Below, one piece after another: positions 1-8,933 of a DNA stretch of 64,000 nucleotides. Numbering within the stretch: position 1 is the stretch's first letter; every line of letters starts with the position of its first letter. The notes below the pieces were generated by a model, which was given only the letters and a program-made list of their open reading frames with translations, made no database searches and was not told where the DNA came from. The translations under genes and the position numbers were made by a program. The stretch is from Prosthecomicrobium sp. N25 (GTDB lineage: Bacteria; Pseudomonadota; Alphaproteobacteria; Rhizobiales; Ancalomicrobiaceae). The DNA lies in the NCBI RefSeq assembly GCF_037203705.1, contig NZ_JBBCAT010000001.1:1771418-1835417 (forward strand). Direction: 5' to 3'.

Positions 1-700
1 CCACGAGGTAGAAGAGGAAATGCTGCTTGGTCACGCCGGCCGCCACGAAGGACATGCGCAGCAGGTCCGGCAGGGCGATCACCGAGACCAGGGACGTGTC
101 CTTGAGCAGGATCAGCCACAGGTTGGACACGCCGGGCAGCGCGAAGCGCCAGAGCTGGGGCAGGACCACGAGCCGGAACGCCAGGCCGCGGCTGAGACCG
201 AGCGAGCGGGCCGCCTCGACCTGCCCGCTCGAGATGCCCCGAAAGGCGCCGAGAAAGACCTCGCTCGAATAGGCGGAGAACACGACCCCGAGCGCGAACA
301 TGCCGGCCACGAAGCCGTTGACCTGCACGGCCTCGCCGCCGTCCGTCCAGGCCTCGATGGTCTCGGCCTCGAAGCCGGCGCCCCAGTCGGTCAGGAGCTG
401 CAGGACCGCGCCGACGCCCTGGTTGAAGCTCTCGACCGCGCTCTGCAGCAGCATCTGGCCGCCGTAGTAGACGATGAAGATGGTGAGCAGCTCCGGCAGG
501 CCGCGGAAGACCGTCGTATAGCCGTCCCCGATGGCGCGCAGCAGCCACGAGGACGAGTTCTTCGCGATCGCCACCAGGAGCCCGAGAAGCAGCCCGAAGG
601 GCAGGGTCGCCAGCGCCAGCGTGACCGTCACGAGGACGCCCTCGGCGATCTCGTCCCCCCATCCGTTCGCCCCCCACGCGAGGAGGCCGAGAGTCTCCAT
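1..700 (-). CDS. Polar amino-acid ABC transporter permease (HisQ-like), partial
   Basis: Inner-membrane permease subunit of a polar amino-acid importer, cut by the left window edge after about 233 codons. The translation shows several hydrophobic helices and, near residues 160-185, the permease EAA-type loop (reading S-G-Q-V-E-A-A-R-S-L-G-L), the contact site for the ATPase. The ATG at 700 opens a hydrophobic segment a few codons in. The gene lies 104 nt downstream of the binding-protein gene on the same strand, the usual order for HisJ-HisQ-HisM-HisP systems. The next permease and the ATPase are presumably beyond the edge. Exact substrate cannot be read; the partner binding protein suggests basic amino acids. 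Confidence 0.85.
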   Translation of the reverse strand, partial: METLGLLAWGANGWGDEIAEGVLVTVTLALATLPFGLLLGLLVAIAKNSSSWLLRAIGDGYTTVFRGLPELLTIFIVYYGGQMLLQSAVESFNQGVGAVLQLLTDWGAGFEAETIEAWTDGGEAVQVNGFVAGMFALGVVFSAYSSEVFLGAFRGISSGQVEAARSLGLSRGLAFRLVVLPQLWRFALPGVSNLWLILLKDTSLVSVIALPDLLRMSFVAAGVTKQHFLFYLV

Positions 701-767
701 GGTCCGGCCCGTGGTCTCGGGTCAATCGAAGGGGTTGCCGGCGAAGCCGCCGGGCCCGGCGGGCGAA

Positions 768-797
768 CCGGACCGGAGGACGAGGCCCCCGGTCCGG
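768..797 (-). other. Intercistronic hairpin between binding protein and permease
   Basis: A perfect 7-bp inverted repeat, CCGGACC and GGTCCGG, lies in the 104-nt gap just after the binding-protein stop codon on the minus strand. There is no T-run, so it is not a classical intrinsic terminator. Such hairpins after periplasmic binding-protein genes often stabilise the upstream mRNA, so that binding protein exceeds permease; that role here is inference. Confidence 0.4.
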
Positions 798-804
798 CGG
801 CCGC

Positions 805-1584
805 TCAGTAGATCGAGAAGGGGAAGTACTTCTTGTTGATCTTCTCGTAGGTGCCGTCCTTGATGATCTCGGCCAGCGCCTTGTTGATCTGCGCCTTGAG
901 GTCCTTGTCCTCCTTGCGCACCGCGATGCCGGCGCCCTCGCCGAAATACTTGACGTCCTTGATGTCGCCGCCGACGAACTGGCAGCACTTGTTGCCGTCG
1001 CCCTTCTCCAGCCATTCGTAGAGGACCACGGAATCTGCCAGGATGCCGTCCAGCCGGCCGGCGACCAGATCGGCGTTGGCCTCGTCCTGCGTGCCGTAGA
1101 GCTTCACGTTGACGCCCTTGGCCTTGTACTGGTCCTCCAGGTACGTGGCGTGCGTCGTCGAGGACTGCGCCCCGAGCGTCTTGCCCTTCAGGGCCTCCGG
1201 CTTCGTGTCCGTGATGCCGTTGGTCTTCGAGGTCACGAAGCGCGCCGGCGTGTTGTAGTACTTGTCGGTGAAGTCGACCTGCTTCTTGCGCTCCTCGGTG
1301 ATCGACATCGAGGCCACGATCGCGTCGAACTTCTTGGCCTTCAGGGCGGGAATGATGCCGTCCCAGTCCTGGGCGACGAAGTCGCACTTGGCCTTCATCT
1401 TGTCGCACAGCGCCTTGGCGATCTCGATGTCGAAACCCTGCAGCTGCTTGTTCGAGTCGACGAAGTTGAAGGGCGGGTAGGCCCCTTCCGTGCCGATCTT
1501 GATCGCCTTCCATTCCTTCGCTTCGACCGCGCCGACCGCCGCCAGCATGGCGAAAGCGGCGACTGCGTACTGCATCAGACGCAT
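805..1584 (-). CDS. Polar amino-acid ABC transporter substrate-binding protein (ArgT/HisJ-like)
   Basis: Periplasmic solute-binding protein of about 259 residues, the usual size for the family. It starts at the ATG at 1584, after AAAAGGG with suitable spacing, and begins with a Sec signal peptide ending near V-E-A-K. The mature protein shows the family pattern: G-T-E-G-A-Y-P-P-F-N-F near the N-terminus, then G-F-D-I-E-I-A-K-A-L-C and A-I-V-A-S-M-S-I-T-E-E-R. These match lysine/arginine/ornithine- and histidine-binding proteins. The open frame extends further upstream (to about 1746), but that segment has no binding-protein character. It is first in an operon with the permease at the left edge. 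Confidence 0.9.
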   Translation of the reverse strand: MRLMQYAVAAFAMLAAVGAVEAKEWKAIKIGTEGAYPPFNFVDSNKQLQGFDIEIAKALCDKMKAKCDFVAQDWDGIIPALKAKKFDAIVASMSITEERKKQVDFTDKYYNTPARFVTSKTNGITDTKPEALKGKTLGAQSSTTHATYLEDQYKAKGVNVKLYGTQDEANADLVAGRLDGILADSVVLYEWLEKGDGNKCCQFVGGDIKDVKYFGEGAGIAVRKEDKDLKAQINKALAEIIKDGTYEKINKKYFPFSIY

Positions 1585-1945
1585 GATGGGACCCTTTTCT
1601 GCCTCCCGGACGCCGTTGCGCCCGTGCGGGCGGAGATCCGCCCGCGATACGCCGACTTTGGCCTGTTCCCCGCGCTTCCGCAACGGGCGCCGGCATGTCC
1701 TGCGCCCCCTCGGCCCATGGGCGCCGGCCGGCTCACCTACCGTCACTCGACAATCGTCGAGTCGGCGCCGAAGTAAAGCCTAAACCATGATCACGCACGC
1801 CGCGTCCGCTACATGCCTTTCTTCAGATTTGACCGAAAAGGATGAGGCTCGCGAAACCGGCCCGTGACAAGGGTCCGGAGACAGTCTCCTCCACCACCCG
1901 GCACGCCACCCGTCAGACGGCGCCGCCGACAAGGGATGCAGGTGC

Positions 1946-4468
1946 ATGCAACTGGGCAGGCTCCCCGGGCTCTCCCGCGGGCCGCGCGAGGCATCCGACG
2001 CAGCCGCGGCGGAGGAGCCGGCGCCGGCCCGGCCCGCCGTCGCCCCCCGCGTCCGCGCCTCCGGCGCGGGTGCCCTGGTGCGCTCCTACCAGTTCAAGTT
2101 CGTCCTTGCGGTCGTCCCCGCGCTCTTCCTCCTGAACCTCGCCGCCAACCTGCTGCTCGAGTGGTACTCGACCGCCGAGGCCGAGCGCGATCTCGGCGCC
2201 CGCCAGCGGCTCGTCCTCCACCGCGAGGCCCGCGCGGCCGCGGATGCGCTGCAGAGCGGCTCCTTCGACCGCCTGGCCGGGGTGGCCGAGCGGATCGCCA
2301 GGGCCCCCGACGTCGTCGGCGTGCGTATCGTCGGCCCGGGCGGCGACGCCGTCACCAGCCTCGGCCCTGTCTCCGCGCCGGACCTCGTGCGCCGGGAGAT
2401 CGTTCTCGACGCCGGCAGGCCCGGCGACCGCACCGTGTTCGGCGGCGTGCTTGAGGGCTATTTCCGGCGCGGCGAGGCGGACCAGATGATCGCCACGGCG
2501 GCCGTGCAGGCCTTCGCCCGCACGCTGATCGCCTCGCTGGCCCTGGTCGGGATCGTGATCCTCACCAACCGCCGTCTCGTCAATGAGCCGCTCCGGCGTG
2601 TCACCCAGGCGATCCGGGCGAGCCAGATCGACGGGTCGCGCCAGGCGGTCGACTGGGAATCCGACGACGAGTTCGGTGAACTCGCCGCCAGCTTCAACGA
2701 GATGCAATCGCGCCTGCAGGATGCCGAGCAGCGCCGCCGCTCCTTCAACGAGCGCCTCGCCCGGCTCTACAACCGCACCCCCGCGATGCTCCATTGCGTG
2801 GACCGCGAGGGCTTCCTGATCCACGTATCCGACCATTGGCTCGTCGCCACGGGCTACTCGCGCCAGGAGGTCATCGGGCGCAAGCTCTCAGAGTTCCTGA
2901 CCCCCGACAGCGCCGCCGCCTACCTGAACGAGATCCTGCCCGCCTTCTCGACCCGGGGCGAGACCCCCGAGACCCCGCTGCGCCTGCGCCGCTGGGACGG
3001 GACGGTGCTGGACGTCGTGCTGTCGGAGACGGTCGACCAGTGGATCGGCGGCAAGTACCCGCTGAGCCTTTCGGTGATGTCCGACATCTCCCGCATGAAG
3101 GCGGCGGAACGGGAGCTGGTGCGCCTCGCCCTGACCGACCCGGTGACCGGCCTCGCCAACCGCCGGGGTTTCTCAGAGGCGGTCGACCAGGCGGCCGCCC
3201 AGCTCGGCCGCGGCAGCGGGCGGGCCCTGGCGGTCTTCATCGACCTCGACCGCTTCAAGCGCATCAACGACACCTACGGCCACGCCGCCGGCGACCGTCT
3301 CCTCACCACGATCGCCGGGCGCCTCGCCGAGGCGGCCGGCGAGCGCGCCATCGTGGGCCGGCTCGGCGGCGACGAGTTCGCCGTCTTCGTGCCGTGCTCC
3401 GCCGCGGATGCCGCCTCCGCCGCCCCGGCCGAACGCCTGCTCGACGTCATGCGCCGCCCGATCGACCTCGGCGCCGCCGTGGTCGAGGCCTCCGGGAGCG
3501 TCGGGGTCGCCCGCTTCCCCGAGGACGGCACCACCGGATCCGACCTCCTGATGGCCGCCGACCTCGCCGTCTACCGCGCCAAGCAGAGCGGCCGCAACCG
3601 CATCGAGGTCTTCGACCGCAAGCTCGCCGAAGCCCGCACGGAACGCCACCGGCAGGAGCAGGACGTCCGGGCCGGTCTCGCCCACGGCTGGTTCGAGGCG
3701 CATCTCCAGCCGATCGTGCGCCTTTCCGACGGCGGCATCACGGGCGGAGAGCTTCTCCTCCGTCTCCGGCATCCGGAAAAGGGGCTGATCTACCCCGGCC
3801 AGTTCATCGCGGCCGCCGAGGAATGCGGCCTGATCGAGGAACTCGGGCGATTCGTTCTCGAGACCGCGGCCCGCATCGGCCCGGACCTGATCGCGCTCTC
3901 CGGCGACGAGGGCTTCTATCTTTCGGTCAATCTCTCCGGCGCGCAGGTCACCCCGGACCTGCCCGATTTGATCCGGAGCCTCCTCGCCCGCCACGGCCTG
4001 AAGCCGCAGAATCTCGTGCTCGAGATCATGGAGACCGCCCTGCTCGACGACGCCGACGCGGTCGACCGGATCCTCACCGAGATCGCCGGCCTCGGCGTGC
4101 GCTTCGCCCTGGACGACTTCGGGACGGGCTATTCCTCGCTCAACTACGTCGACCGCTTCCCCGTCAGCGTCATCAAGATCGACCGCAGCTTCACCCGGGC
4201 GCTCGGCGAGGACGGCGAGGCGGAGCGCCGCACCCAGGCCCTGGTCCGCACCACCATCACGCTCGGCGCCGAATTGGGCCTGCCCATCGTGGCCGAGGGC
4301 ATCGAGCGCAACGAGGAGATGGAGCGGATGGTCGAGCTCGGCGTCGAGTACGGCCAGGGCTACCTCTTCGCCCCGCCCATGCCCCACCGCGAGTTCCGGC
4401 AGCTCCTAGCCGCGAGTGCCCGCACGAGCCAGCACCGCGGCGACGAAGAGACCCGCCTCATCGCCTGA
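1946..4468 (+). CDS. Membrane-bound PAS-GGDEF-EAL protein (c-di-GMP turnover)
   Basis: An 840-residue sensor that could make and degrade c-di-GMP. Order: TM helix near residues 48-70, periplasmic loop, second TM near 190-210, HAMP-like linker, PAS near 275-390, GGDEF near 395-560, EAL near 570-825. The cyclase motif is intact (L-G-G-D-E-F) but the RxxD inhibitory site five residues before it is absent. The EAL domain reads E-L-L-L-R (E near 602) rather than E-A-L, yet the other catalytic residues are there: N in S-V-N-L-S, E in E-I-M-E, D-D-F-G-T-G, V-I-K-I-D and V-A-E-G-I-E. Phosphodiesterase activity is therefore likely. It stands alone and converges on the Lrp gene. Confidence 0.92.
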   Translation: MQLGRLPGLSRGPREASDAAAAEEPAPARPAVAPRVRASGAGALVRSYQFKFVLAVVPALFLLNLAANLLLEWYSTAEAERDLGARQRLVLHREARAAADALQSGSFDRLAGVAERIARAPDVVGVRIVGPGGDAVTSLGPVSAPDLVRREIVLDAGRPGDRTVFGGVLEGYFRRGEADQMIATAAVQAFARTLIASLALVGIVILTNRRLVNEPLRRVTQAIRASQIDGSRQAVDWESDDEFGELAASFNEMQSRLQDAEQRRRSFNERLARLYNRTPAMLHCVDREGFLIHVSDHWLVATGYSRQEVIGRKLSEFLTPDSAAAYLNEILPAFSTRGETPETPLRLRRWDGTVLDVVLSETVDQWIGGKYPLSLSVMSDISRMKAAERELVRLALTDPVTGLANRRGFSEAVDQAAAQLGRGSGRALAVFIDLDRFKRINDTYGHAAGDRLLTTIAGRLAEAAGERAIVGRLGGDEFAVFVPCSAADAASAAPAERLLDVMRRPIDLGAAVVEASGSVGVARFPEDGTTGSDLLMAADLAVYRAKQSGRNRIEVFDRKLAEARTERHRQEQDVRAGLAHGWFEAHLQPIVRLSDGGITGGELLLRLRHPEKGLIYPGQFIAAAEECGLIEELGRFVLETAARIGPDLIALSGDEGFYLSVNLSGAQVTPDLPDLIRSLLARHGLKPQNLVLEIMETALLDDADAVDRILTEIAGLGVRFALDDFGTGYSSLNYVDRFPVSVIKIDRSFTRALGEDGEAERRTQALVRTTITLGAELGLPIVAEGIERNEEMERMVELGVEYGQGYLFAPPMPHREFRQLLAASARTSQHRGDEETRLIA

Positions 4469-4488
4469 AGGCCGTTCGGCGCGACGGC

Positions 4489-4980
4489 TCAGCCCGCCTT
4501 CTCGGTCGGCTTCTCAACCGCGACGAACTGAAGCGGCAGGGCGGTCGTGTACTTGATCCGCTCCATCGCGAAGGTGGTCGAGACGTCGGCGATCTCGATC
4601 TTGGCGATCAGCTTCTTGTAGAAGACGTCGTAAGCCTCGATGTCCGGCACAACCACGCGCAGCAGGTAGTCGACCTGCCCGGCCATCCGGTAGAACTCGA
4701 CCACCTCCGGCATCACGCTGACCACCTCGGCGAAGCGCTTCAGCCACTCCTCCGAATGCTGGTTGGTCGTGATGGCCACGAAGGCGGTGACCTTGGCGTT
4801 GACCTGGCGCGGATCGAGGACCGCGACGCGGCGCTGGATCACCCCGTCCTCCTCGAGCTTCTGGATCCGCCGCCAGCACGGCGTCGTCGACAGGCCAACC
4901 CGCCGGCCGATCTCGGCGACCGGAACGGTGCAGTCCTCCTGCAGGATTTGCAGGATCTTGCGGTCGATACGGTCGATCAC
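4489..4980 (-). CDS. Lrp/AsnC family transcriptional regulator
   Basis: DNA-binding regulator of amino-acid-related genes with an N-terminal winged helix (I-D-R-I-D-R-K-I-L-Q then V-A-E-I-G-R-R-V-G-L-S and C-W-R-R-I) and a C-terminal RAM ligand-binding domain (residues about 65-145). I chose the GTG at 4980, which follows GGGAGG by 5 nt and gives 163 residues, typical of the family. An in-frame ATG at 5037 would add 19 residues with no homology-like content. It lies 113 nt downstream of the uracil-DNA glycosylase gene on the same strand. The target amino acid is unknown. Confidence 0.9.
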   Translation of the reverse strand: MIDRIDRKILQILQEDCTVPVAEIGRRVGLSTTPCWRRIQKLEEDGVIQRRVAVLDPRQVNAKVTAFVAITTNQHSEEWLKRFAEVVSVMPEVVEFYRMAGQVDYLLRVVVPDIEAYDVFYKKLIAKIEIADVSTTFAMERIKYTTALPLQFVAVEKPTEKAG

Positions 4981-5093
4981 GAATGCCTCCCGGAGCCTGG
5001 GGCGCTGGAACGACGAGTACTGCATTCCTCCAGACAAGAAAAGTCCCGCGCGCTTTTGCGTCCGAGCGTCGCATCACCCCCCGAAAGGGAACA

Positions 5094-5732
5094 TCATTCC
5101 GTGTCCCCGACCAGCCCTCGGATCTCCGCCCTGAGCGCCGGCAGGAGTTCGGCTTCGAACCAGGGGTTCCGCTTCAGCCAGCCGCTGTTGCGCCAGGACG
5201 GGTGGGGGAGGGGGAGGATGCGCGGCCGGCGCGACGCCTCCAGGATCGCGCGCCAGGCCCTGACGGTCGCGGTCATGCCGGCGGGCCGCTCGCGGCCGAG
5301 ATGCCAAGCTTGTGCATACTGCCCGACGGCGAGCACCAGCTCGACCTGAGGCATGGCCGCCACCGCCCGCGCGCGCCACGCCCCGGCGCATTCCCGGCGC
5401 GGCGGCAGGTCGCCGCCGGCCTCGTCCTGGCCCGGGAAGCAGAAGCCCATGGGCAGGAAGGCGAGGCGGGCCTGATCGTAGAAGAGGTCCCGGCCGATCC
5501 CCATCCAGGCGCGCAGGCGGTCGCCCGAGGCGTCGTCGAACGGCAGGCCGGAGGCATGGACCTTGGTGCCCGGCGCCTGCCCGGCGACCAGGACCCGGGC
5601 GGTCGCGGACAGGTGCGCGACCGGGCGCGGCTCGTGCGGCAGCGGCGCACCAGCCGGCCGGTCGCGGCAGATCCGGCAGGCGGCGATATCGCGGGCGAGG
5701 GCGGCAAGGTCTTCGGGCGGGACGGCGAGCAT
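5094..5732 (-). CDS. Uracil-DNA glycosylase family protein (probably Fe-S type)
   Basis: Base-excision repair enzyme of about 212 residues. Motif 1 reads G-Q-A-P-G-T (near residue 51) and motif 3 reads L-P-H-P-S-W-R-N (His near 177), as in Fe-S uracil-DNA glycosylases of the family 4/5 type. Four cysteines fit a 4Fe-4S cluster: C19-x2-C22 and C98-x16-C115. I start at the ATG at 5732 because the upstream extension is low-complexity Arg/Gly. It lies 43 nt downstream of the SNase-like gene, so the two may be co-transcribed. Substrate range cannot be told from sequence. Confidence 0.82.
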   Translation of the reverse strand: MLAVPPEDLAALARDIAACRICRDRPAGAPLPHEPRPVAHLSATARVLVAGQAPGTKVHASGLPFDDASGDRLRAWMGIGRDLFYDQARLAFLPMGFCFPGQDEAGGDLPPRRECAGAWRARAVAAMPQVELVLAVGQYAQAWHLGRERPAGMTATVRAWRAILEASRRPRILPLPHPSWRNSGWLKRNPWFEAELLPALRAEIRGLVGDTE

Positions 5733-5775
5733 GGGCGCAATCTGGCGATCGCGGCCCGGTCCGTAAAGCCGCCGC

Positions 5776-6288
5776 TCAGCTTTCCCCGCGGCGGTGTGCC
5801 CGCCGCCACAGGTCGGGGGACTCGAACTCGCCGCTCCACAGGCCCCGCCGCGCCCGCCGGGCCTCGTTCTCCTCACGGCCATAGCCGCCCCAGTCGAGCG
5901 CCCACCCCTCCCGCACGAGCCGCGCCCCGACGTCTTCCGCCCCGGCCCGGCAGCGCACGAGAAGGCGCCCGTAGCGGTCGTCCTCGGCCCCCGCGCAGTC
6001 GAGCGCGCCGGTCCCGACGATGTCGGCGAGCCGTTGCCGCGCCGCCCGGCCGCACGGGTAGGGAGCGTCGGCGCGCCGGCAGACCTGGTTGAGCTCCGGC
6101 GCGTCGATCCCCTTCAGCCGCAGCCGGCGCCCGTCGATCTCCAGGCTGTCGCCGTCCACCACCCTCGCCCGGCCGGCGACCCGCTCCGGCGGGATCAGGT
6201 GCTCTTTAAGTCCCCAGGCCCCCGCCGCCAGGGCGACGAGGACGAGCGCCTGGGCGAGGCGGGCGAAGCGCGACGTCGGCGATCTCAC
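5776..6288 (-). CDS. Thermonuclease (SNase-like) family protein
   Basis: A 170-residue staphylococcal-nuclease-fold protein with an N-terminal hydrophobic segment (residues 10-26), so probably exported or membrane-anchored. The conserved core is visible: R-V-V-D-G-D-S-L-E-I, then L-K-G-I-D-A-P-E-L, then E-D-D-R-Y-G-R-L-L-V and G-W-A-L-D. Two or more cysteines (V-C-R-R, Y-P-C-G) could form a disulfide after export. It is divergent from the histidine kinase at 6399, with about 110 bp between their starts. The biological substrate is unknown; small proteins of this fold in Rhizobiales are common and poorly characterised. Confidence 0.85.
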   Translation of the reverse strand: MRSPTSRFARLAQALVLVALAAGAWGLKEHLIPPERVAGRARVVDGDSLEIDGRRLRLKGIDAPELNQVCRRADAPYPCGRAARQRLADIVGTGALDCAGAEDDRYGRLLVRCRAGAEDVGARLVREGWALDWGGYGREENEARRARRGLWSGEFESPDLWRRAHRRGES

Positions 6289-6398
6289 GGCAGTCCCGGT
6301 CCGCTCCCGGCCGATTCGTTAACCAGTTCCCTGAGCCCGATCTTAAGCTTTCCGAGGGCAAAATTTGCAGCGTTCCCTGAGGGCTGACGGACCCCGCG

Positions 6399-8000
6399 AT
6401 GATCGACGGCACGGCACTCACCAGTGCTGACAAGACGACGCTGAATGCCCGCCGGGCCGAACGGCGGCGTCAGGTCACGCGCACCGTCCGGGAACTCCGG
6501 GACCAGCTGTCGATGACGCGCGGCCTGAGGCCGGCCTTCGACTACGAGCTCCTCGTCGCCCACGCCCGCAGCCGCCTGGCCGCCGCCTACGGCATTCCGC
6601 TCCTGATGGCCCTGGTGGCGATCGTCGGCGTGCTCTGGACGGACCGCACCCTGATCGCCTCGTGGGCCGGCATCGCCATCGCGACCCACCTGACGGCGCT
6701 GGTCTTCTGCCGCCGCCTGCTCGGCATGGAGCAGCGCGAGGTGAACCTCGACGGCTGGCGCCGCCGCTTCGTCGCCCTCGACGGCATGGTCGGCCTCGCC
6801 TGGGCGCTTCTCTTCCTGCTCCCCTCCGAGCGCGTCACCGCCTCCGACGCCTACCATTTTTCCGCGATGCTGATCGTCGTGGCGGTCTCCGCGCTCCTCG
6901 CCGCCCACATCCGCGCTGCGATCTTCGCCTCCACCCTCCCGCTGACGCTGACGCTCGGTCTGGCCTTCGCGCTGCGCAGCCTCGACAGCGGCGGCGAACC
7001 GGTCACCTACCTTGTCGTGCTGGCCGCGATGGCCTTCGCCGCGCAGGTCTTCTTCTCCTTCCTCGGCTACCGGCTCTACCGTTCCGCGCTCCGTGAGATC
7101 GAGGCGCGCGCCGAGAAGGATTCGCTGATCGCCGAGCTCGAGCAGGCCAAGGCCATCTCCGACGAGTCGCGCCGCAAGGCCGAGGAGGCGAACCTCGCGA
7201 AGAGCCGCTTCCTCGCCACCATGAGCCACGAGCTTCGCACCCCGCTCAACGCCATCCTGGGCTTCTCGGAGGTCATGCAGAACGAGTTGCTCGGCCCCAT
7301 GGAGAACGCCACCTACAAGGGCTACGTCACCGACATCAACGACTCCGGCCGCCACCTCCTGAACCTCATCAATGAGATCCTCGACATCAGCCGCATCGAG
7401 GCGGGCCGCTACACCCTCAACGAGGAGGCGGTGACGCTGCCCTACATCGTCGAGGACTGCGTGCACATGATGAACCTCCGCGCGCGCAACAAGGGCCTGA
7501 TCATTGAGGAGCAGTACGAGGACAAGCTGCCGAAGGTCTGGGGCGACGAGCGCGCCATCCGCCAGATCACCCTGAACCTCCTCTCGAACGCCGTGAAGTT
7601 CACCCCCCAGGGCGGCAAGGTCGCCGTCAAGGTCGGCTGGACGGCCGGCGGCGGCCAGTACGTGTCGGTCCGCGACACCGGCCCGGGCATCCCCGAGGAG
7701 GAGATCCCGATCGTCCTCTCTGCCTTCGGCCAGGGCTCGATCGCCATCAAGTCGGCCGAGCAGGGCACCGGCCTCGGCCTCAACATCGTCCAGGCGCTCG
7801 TCGCCATGCACGGCGGCACCTTCGACCTGAAGTCCAAGCTGCGCGAGGGCACGGAAGTCACCTTCACCCTGCCCAAGGCCCGCGTGATGGAAATCATGCC
7901 GGCCGTCAGCGACCGCCCGGCCCGCCGCAACCGGCTCGGCACCCCGGTCGCCTCGCTCGCCGCCCTGGACAGCCTGCGCCGCCAGACCGCGCGGCGCTGA
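6399..8000 (+). CDS. Membrane sensor histidine kinase (HisKA-HATPase, PleC/DivJ-like core)
   Basis: A 533-residue sensor kinase. The N-terminal half carries about five or six hydrophobic helices with short loops (residues 60-230), so sensing is probably within the membrane. A coiled-coil linker leads to HisKA with S-H-E-L-R-T-P-L-N-A (phospho-accepting His near 277). HATPase boxes follow: N box N-L-L-S-N-A-V-K-F, G1 D-T-G-P-G-I-P, G2 G-T-G-L-G-L. The kinase core resembles the alphaproteobacterial PleC/DivJ/PdhS group that feeds DivK and CtrA, but similarity in this core is broad. No response regulator lies beside it. A TTAACC half-site sits about 80 bp upstream. Confidence 0.88.
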   Translation: MIDGTALTSADKTTLNARRAERRRQVTRTVRELRDQLSMTRGLRPAFDYELLVAHARSRLAAAYGIPLLMALVAIVGVLWTDRTLIASWAGIAIATHLTALVFCRRLLGMEQREVNLDGWRRRFVALDGMVGLAWALLFLLPSERVTASDAYHFSAMLIVVAVSALLAAHIRAAIFASTLPLTLTLGLAFALRSLDSGGEPVTYLVVLAAMAFAAQVFFSFLGYRLYRSALREIEARAEKDSLIAELEQAKAISDESRRKAEEANLAKSRFLATMSHELRTPLNAILGFSEVMQNELLGPMENATYKGYVTDINDSGRHLLNLINEILDISRIEAGRYTLNEEAVTLPYIVEDCVHMMNLRARNKGLIIEEQYEDKLPKVWGDERAIRQITLNLLSNAVKFTPQGGKVAVKVGWTAGGGQYVSVRDTGPGIPEEEIPIVLSAFGQGSIAIKSAEQGTGLGLNIVQALVAMHGGTFDLKSKLREGTEVTFTLPKARVMEIMPAVSDRPARRNRLGTPVASLAALDSLRRQTARR

Positions 8001-8003
8001 GCG

Positions 8004-8801
8004 TCAGAACAGCCTCATCTTCATGCCCGGCTGGGGCGTGAAGTCGTCGAAGGACGACTCGGCGCGCCACAGAAGCAGGACCTTGCGCATCTCGGCGACC
8101 TCGCCCGTCGGCATCCCCGGCCGCCAGTCGATGCCCATGTAGTTCCACCTCCGGATCCGGGCATCGATCGCGCCCCCGAGCCGCGCCTCCGTCACCGCGT
8201 TCTGGGCCCGCCGCTCGGCGAGCGCGTGGTTGTCGAAGGCGGGGCCGCCGGTATTGGAGTGGAACCCGTAGGCGTTGACGAAGGTGAAGTCCTTGTCGAA
8301 GGCCTTGAGCTTCGCGTCGAAGATCGCGTTGCGGTGCCGGATCTTGAGCTGGTCGCCGCCGATGTCGAAGTTCCACATCTCCACCAGGATGGACCGGTGG
8401 CTCGGGTTCATGACGCTGGCGAACTCGGGATAGGCGGCCAGAATGGCATCCGAGCCGACGATGACGCGCGCCTCGCCGTGCAGGTCCTCGGCGAGCTCGT
8501 TCATCTTCTTCAGCGTGTTGCCGTCCGGGTCGACCACCCCGTCGATCACCTTGAACACGCCGCGGTTCTTCCAGAAGAGCTGGAATTGCCAGATCGCCTC
8601 GGCGACGTCGCGGGGGATCGCGCCGTCCGCCCCGGCCTGCGGGCGCATCGGGCCGAGCGCGATCCAGCGGGCCCGGAACCCGCCCTTGTCCTCGGGGATC
8701 TCGGCGAGCAGGCCGAGCACCTTGGCCTGGTCGGCCTGCATGTTCCGGACGGGCGTCTTCCGGTCGCGCAGCCCGACCGGGAAATCGATCTGGACGACCA
8801 T
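8004..8801 (-). CDS. Hypothetical protein with PG-binding-like and OmpA-like parts
   Basis: A 265-residue protein I do not recognise as a named family. The N-terminal half holds V-A-E-A-I-W-Q-F-Q-L-F-W followed by G-V-V-D-P-D-G-N-T-L, like a peptidoglycan-binding repeat. The C-terminal half holds Y-G-F-H-S-N-T-G-G-P-A-F-D-N then A-L-A-E-R-R-A-Q-N-A, close in pattern to the OmpA peptidoglycan-binding signature (H-T-D..G...N..L-S-E-R-R-A). No signal peptide or TM helix is visible from the ATG at 8801, so it may be cytoplasmic or secreted by a leaderless route. It converges on the histidine kinase with a 3-bp gap. Confidence 0.6.
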   Translation of the reverse strand: MVVQIDFPVGLRDRKTPVRNMQADQAKVLGLLAEIPEDKGGFRARWIALGPMRPQAGADGAIPRDVAEAIWQFQLFWKNRGVFKVIDGVVDPDGNTLKKMNELAEDLHGEARVIVGSDAILAAYPEFASVMNPSHRSILVEMWNFDIGGDQLKIRHRNAIFDAKLKAFDKDFTFVNAYGFHSNTGGPAFDNHALAERRAQNAVTEARLGGAIDARIRRWNYMGIDWRPGMPTGEVAEMRKVLLLWRAESSFDDFTPQPGMKMRLF

Positions 8802-8933
8802 GGCGGCGCTCCCGGTCCGAGGTCGGGTCCGGCCCGCTCGGGTCGGGCCCGGCGCCAAGTCTGCCCGACGGCGCGGGCCCGGAAAAGGCCGGATCGCGCG
8901 CCCGCCCTGGACTTCACGCAGATTTGGAAGGCC

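Noticed and set aside
2794-5349. An 851-codon plus-strand frame overlapping the GGDEF-EAL and Lrp genes
   Set aside because: Arg/Pro-rich composition typical of an out-of-frame reading, and it conflicts with well-supported genes on both strands.
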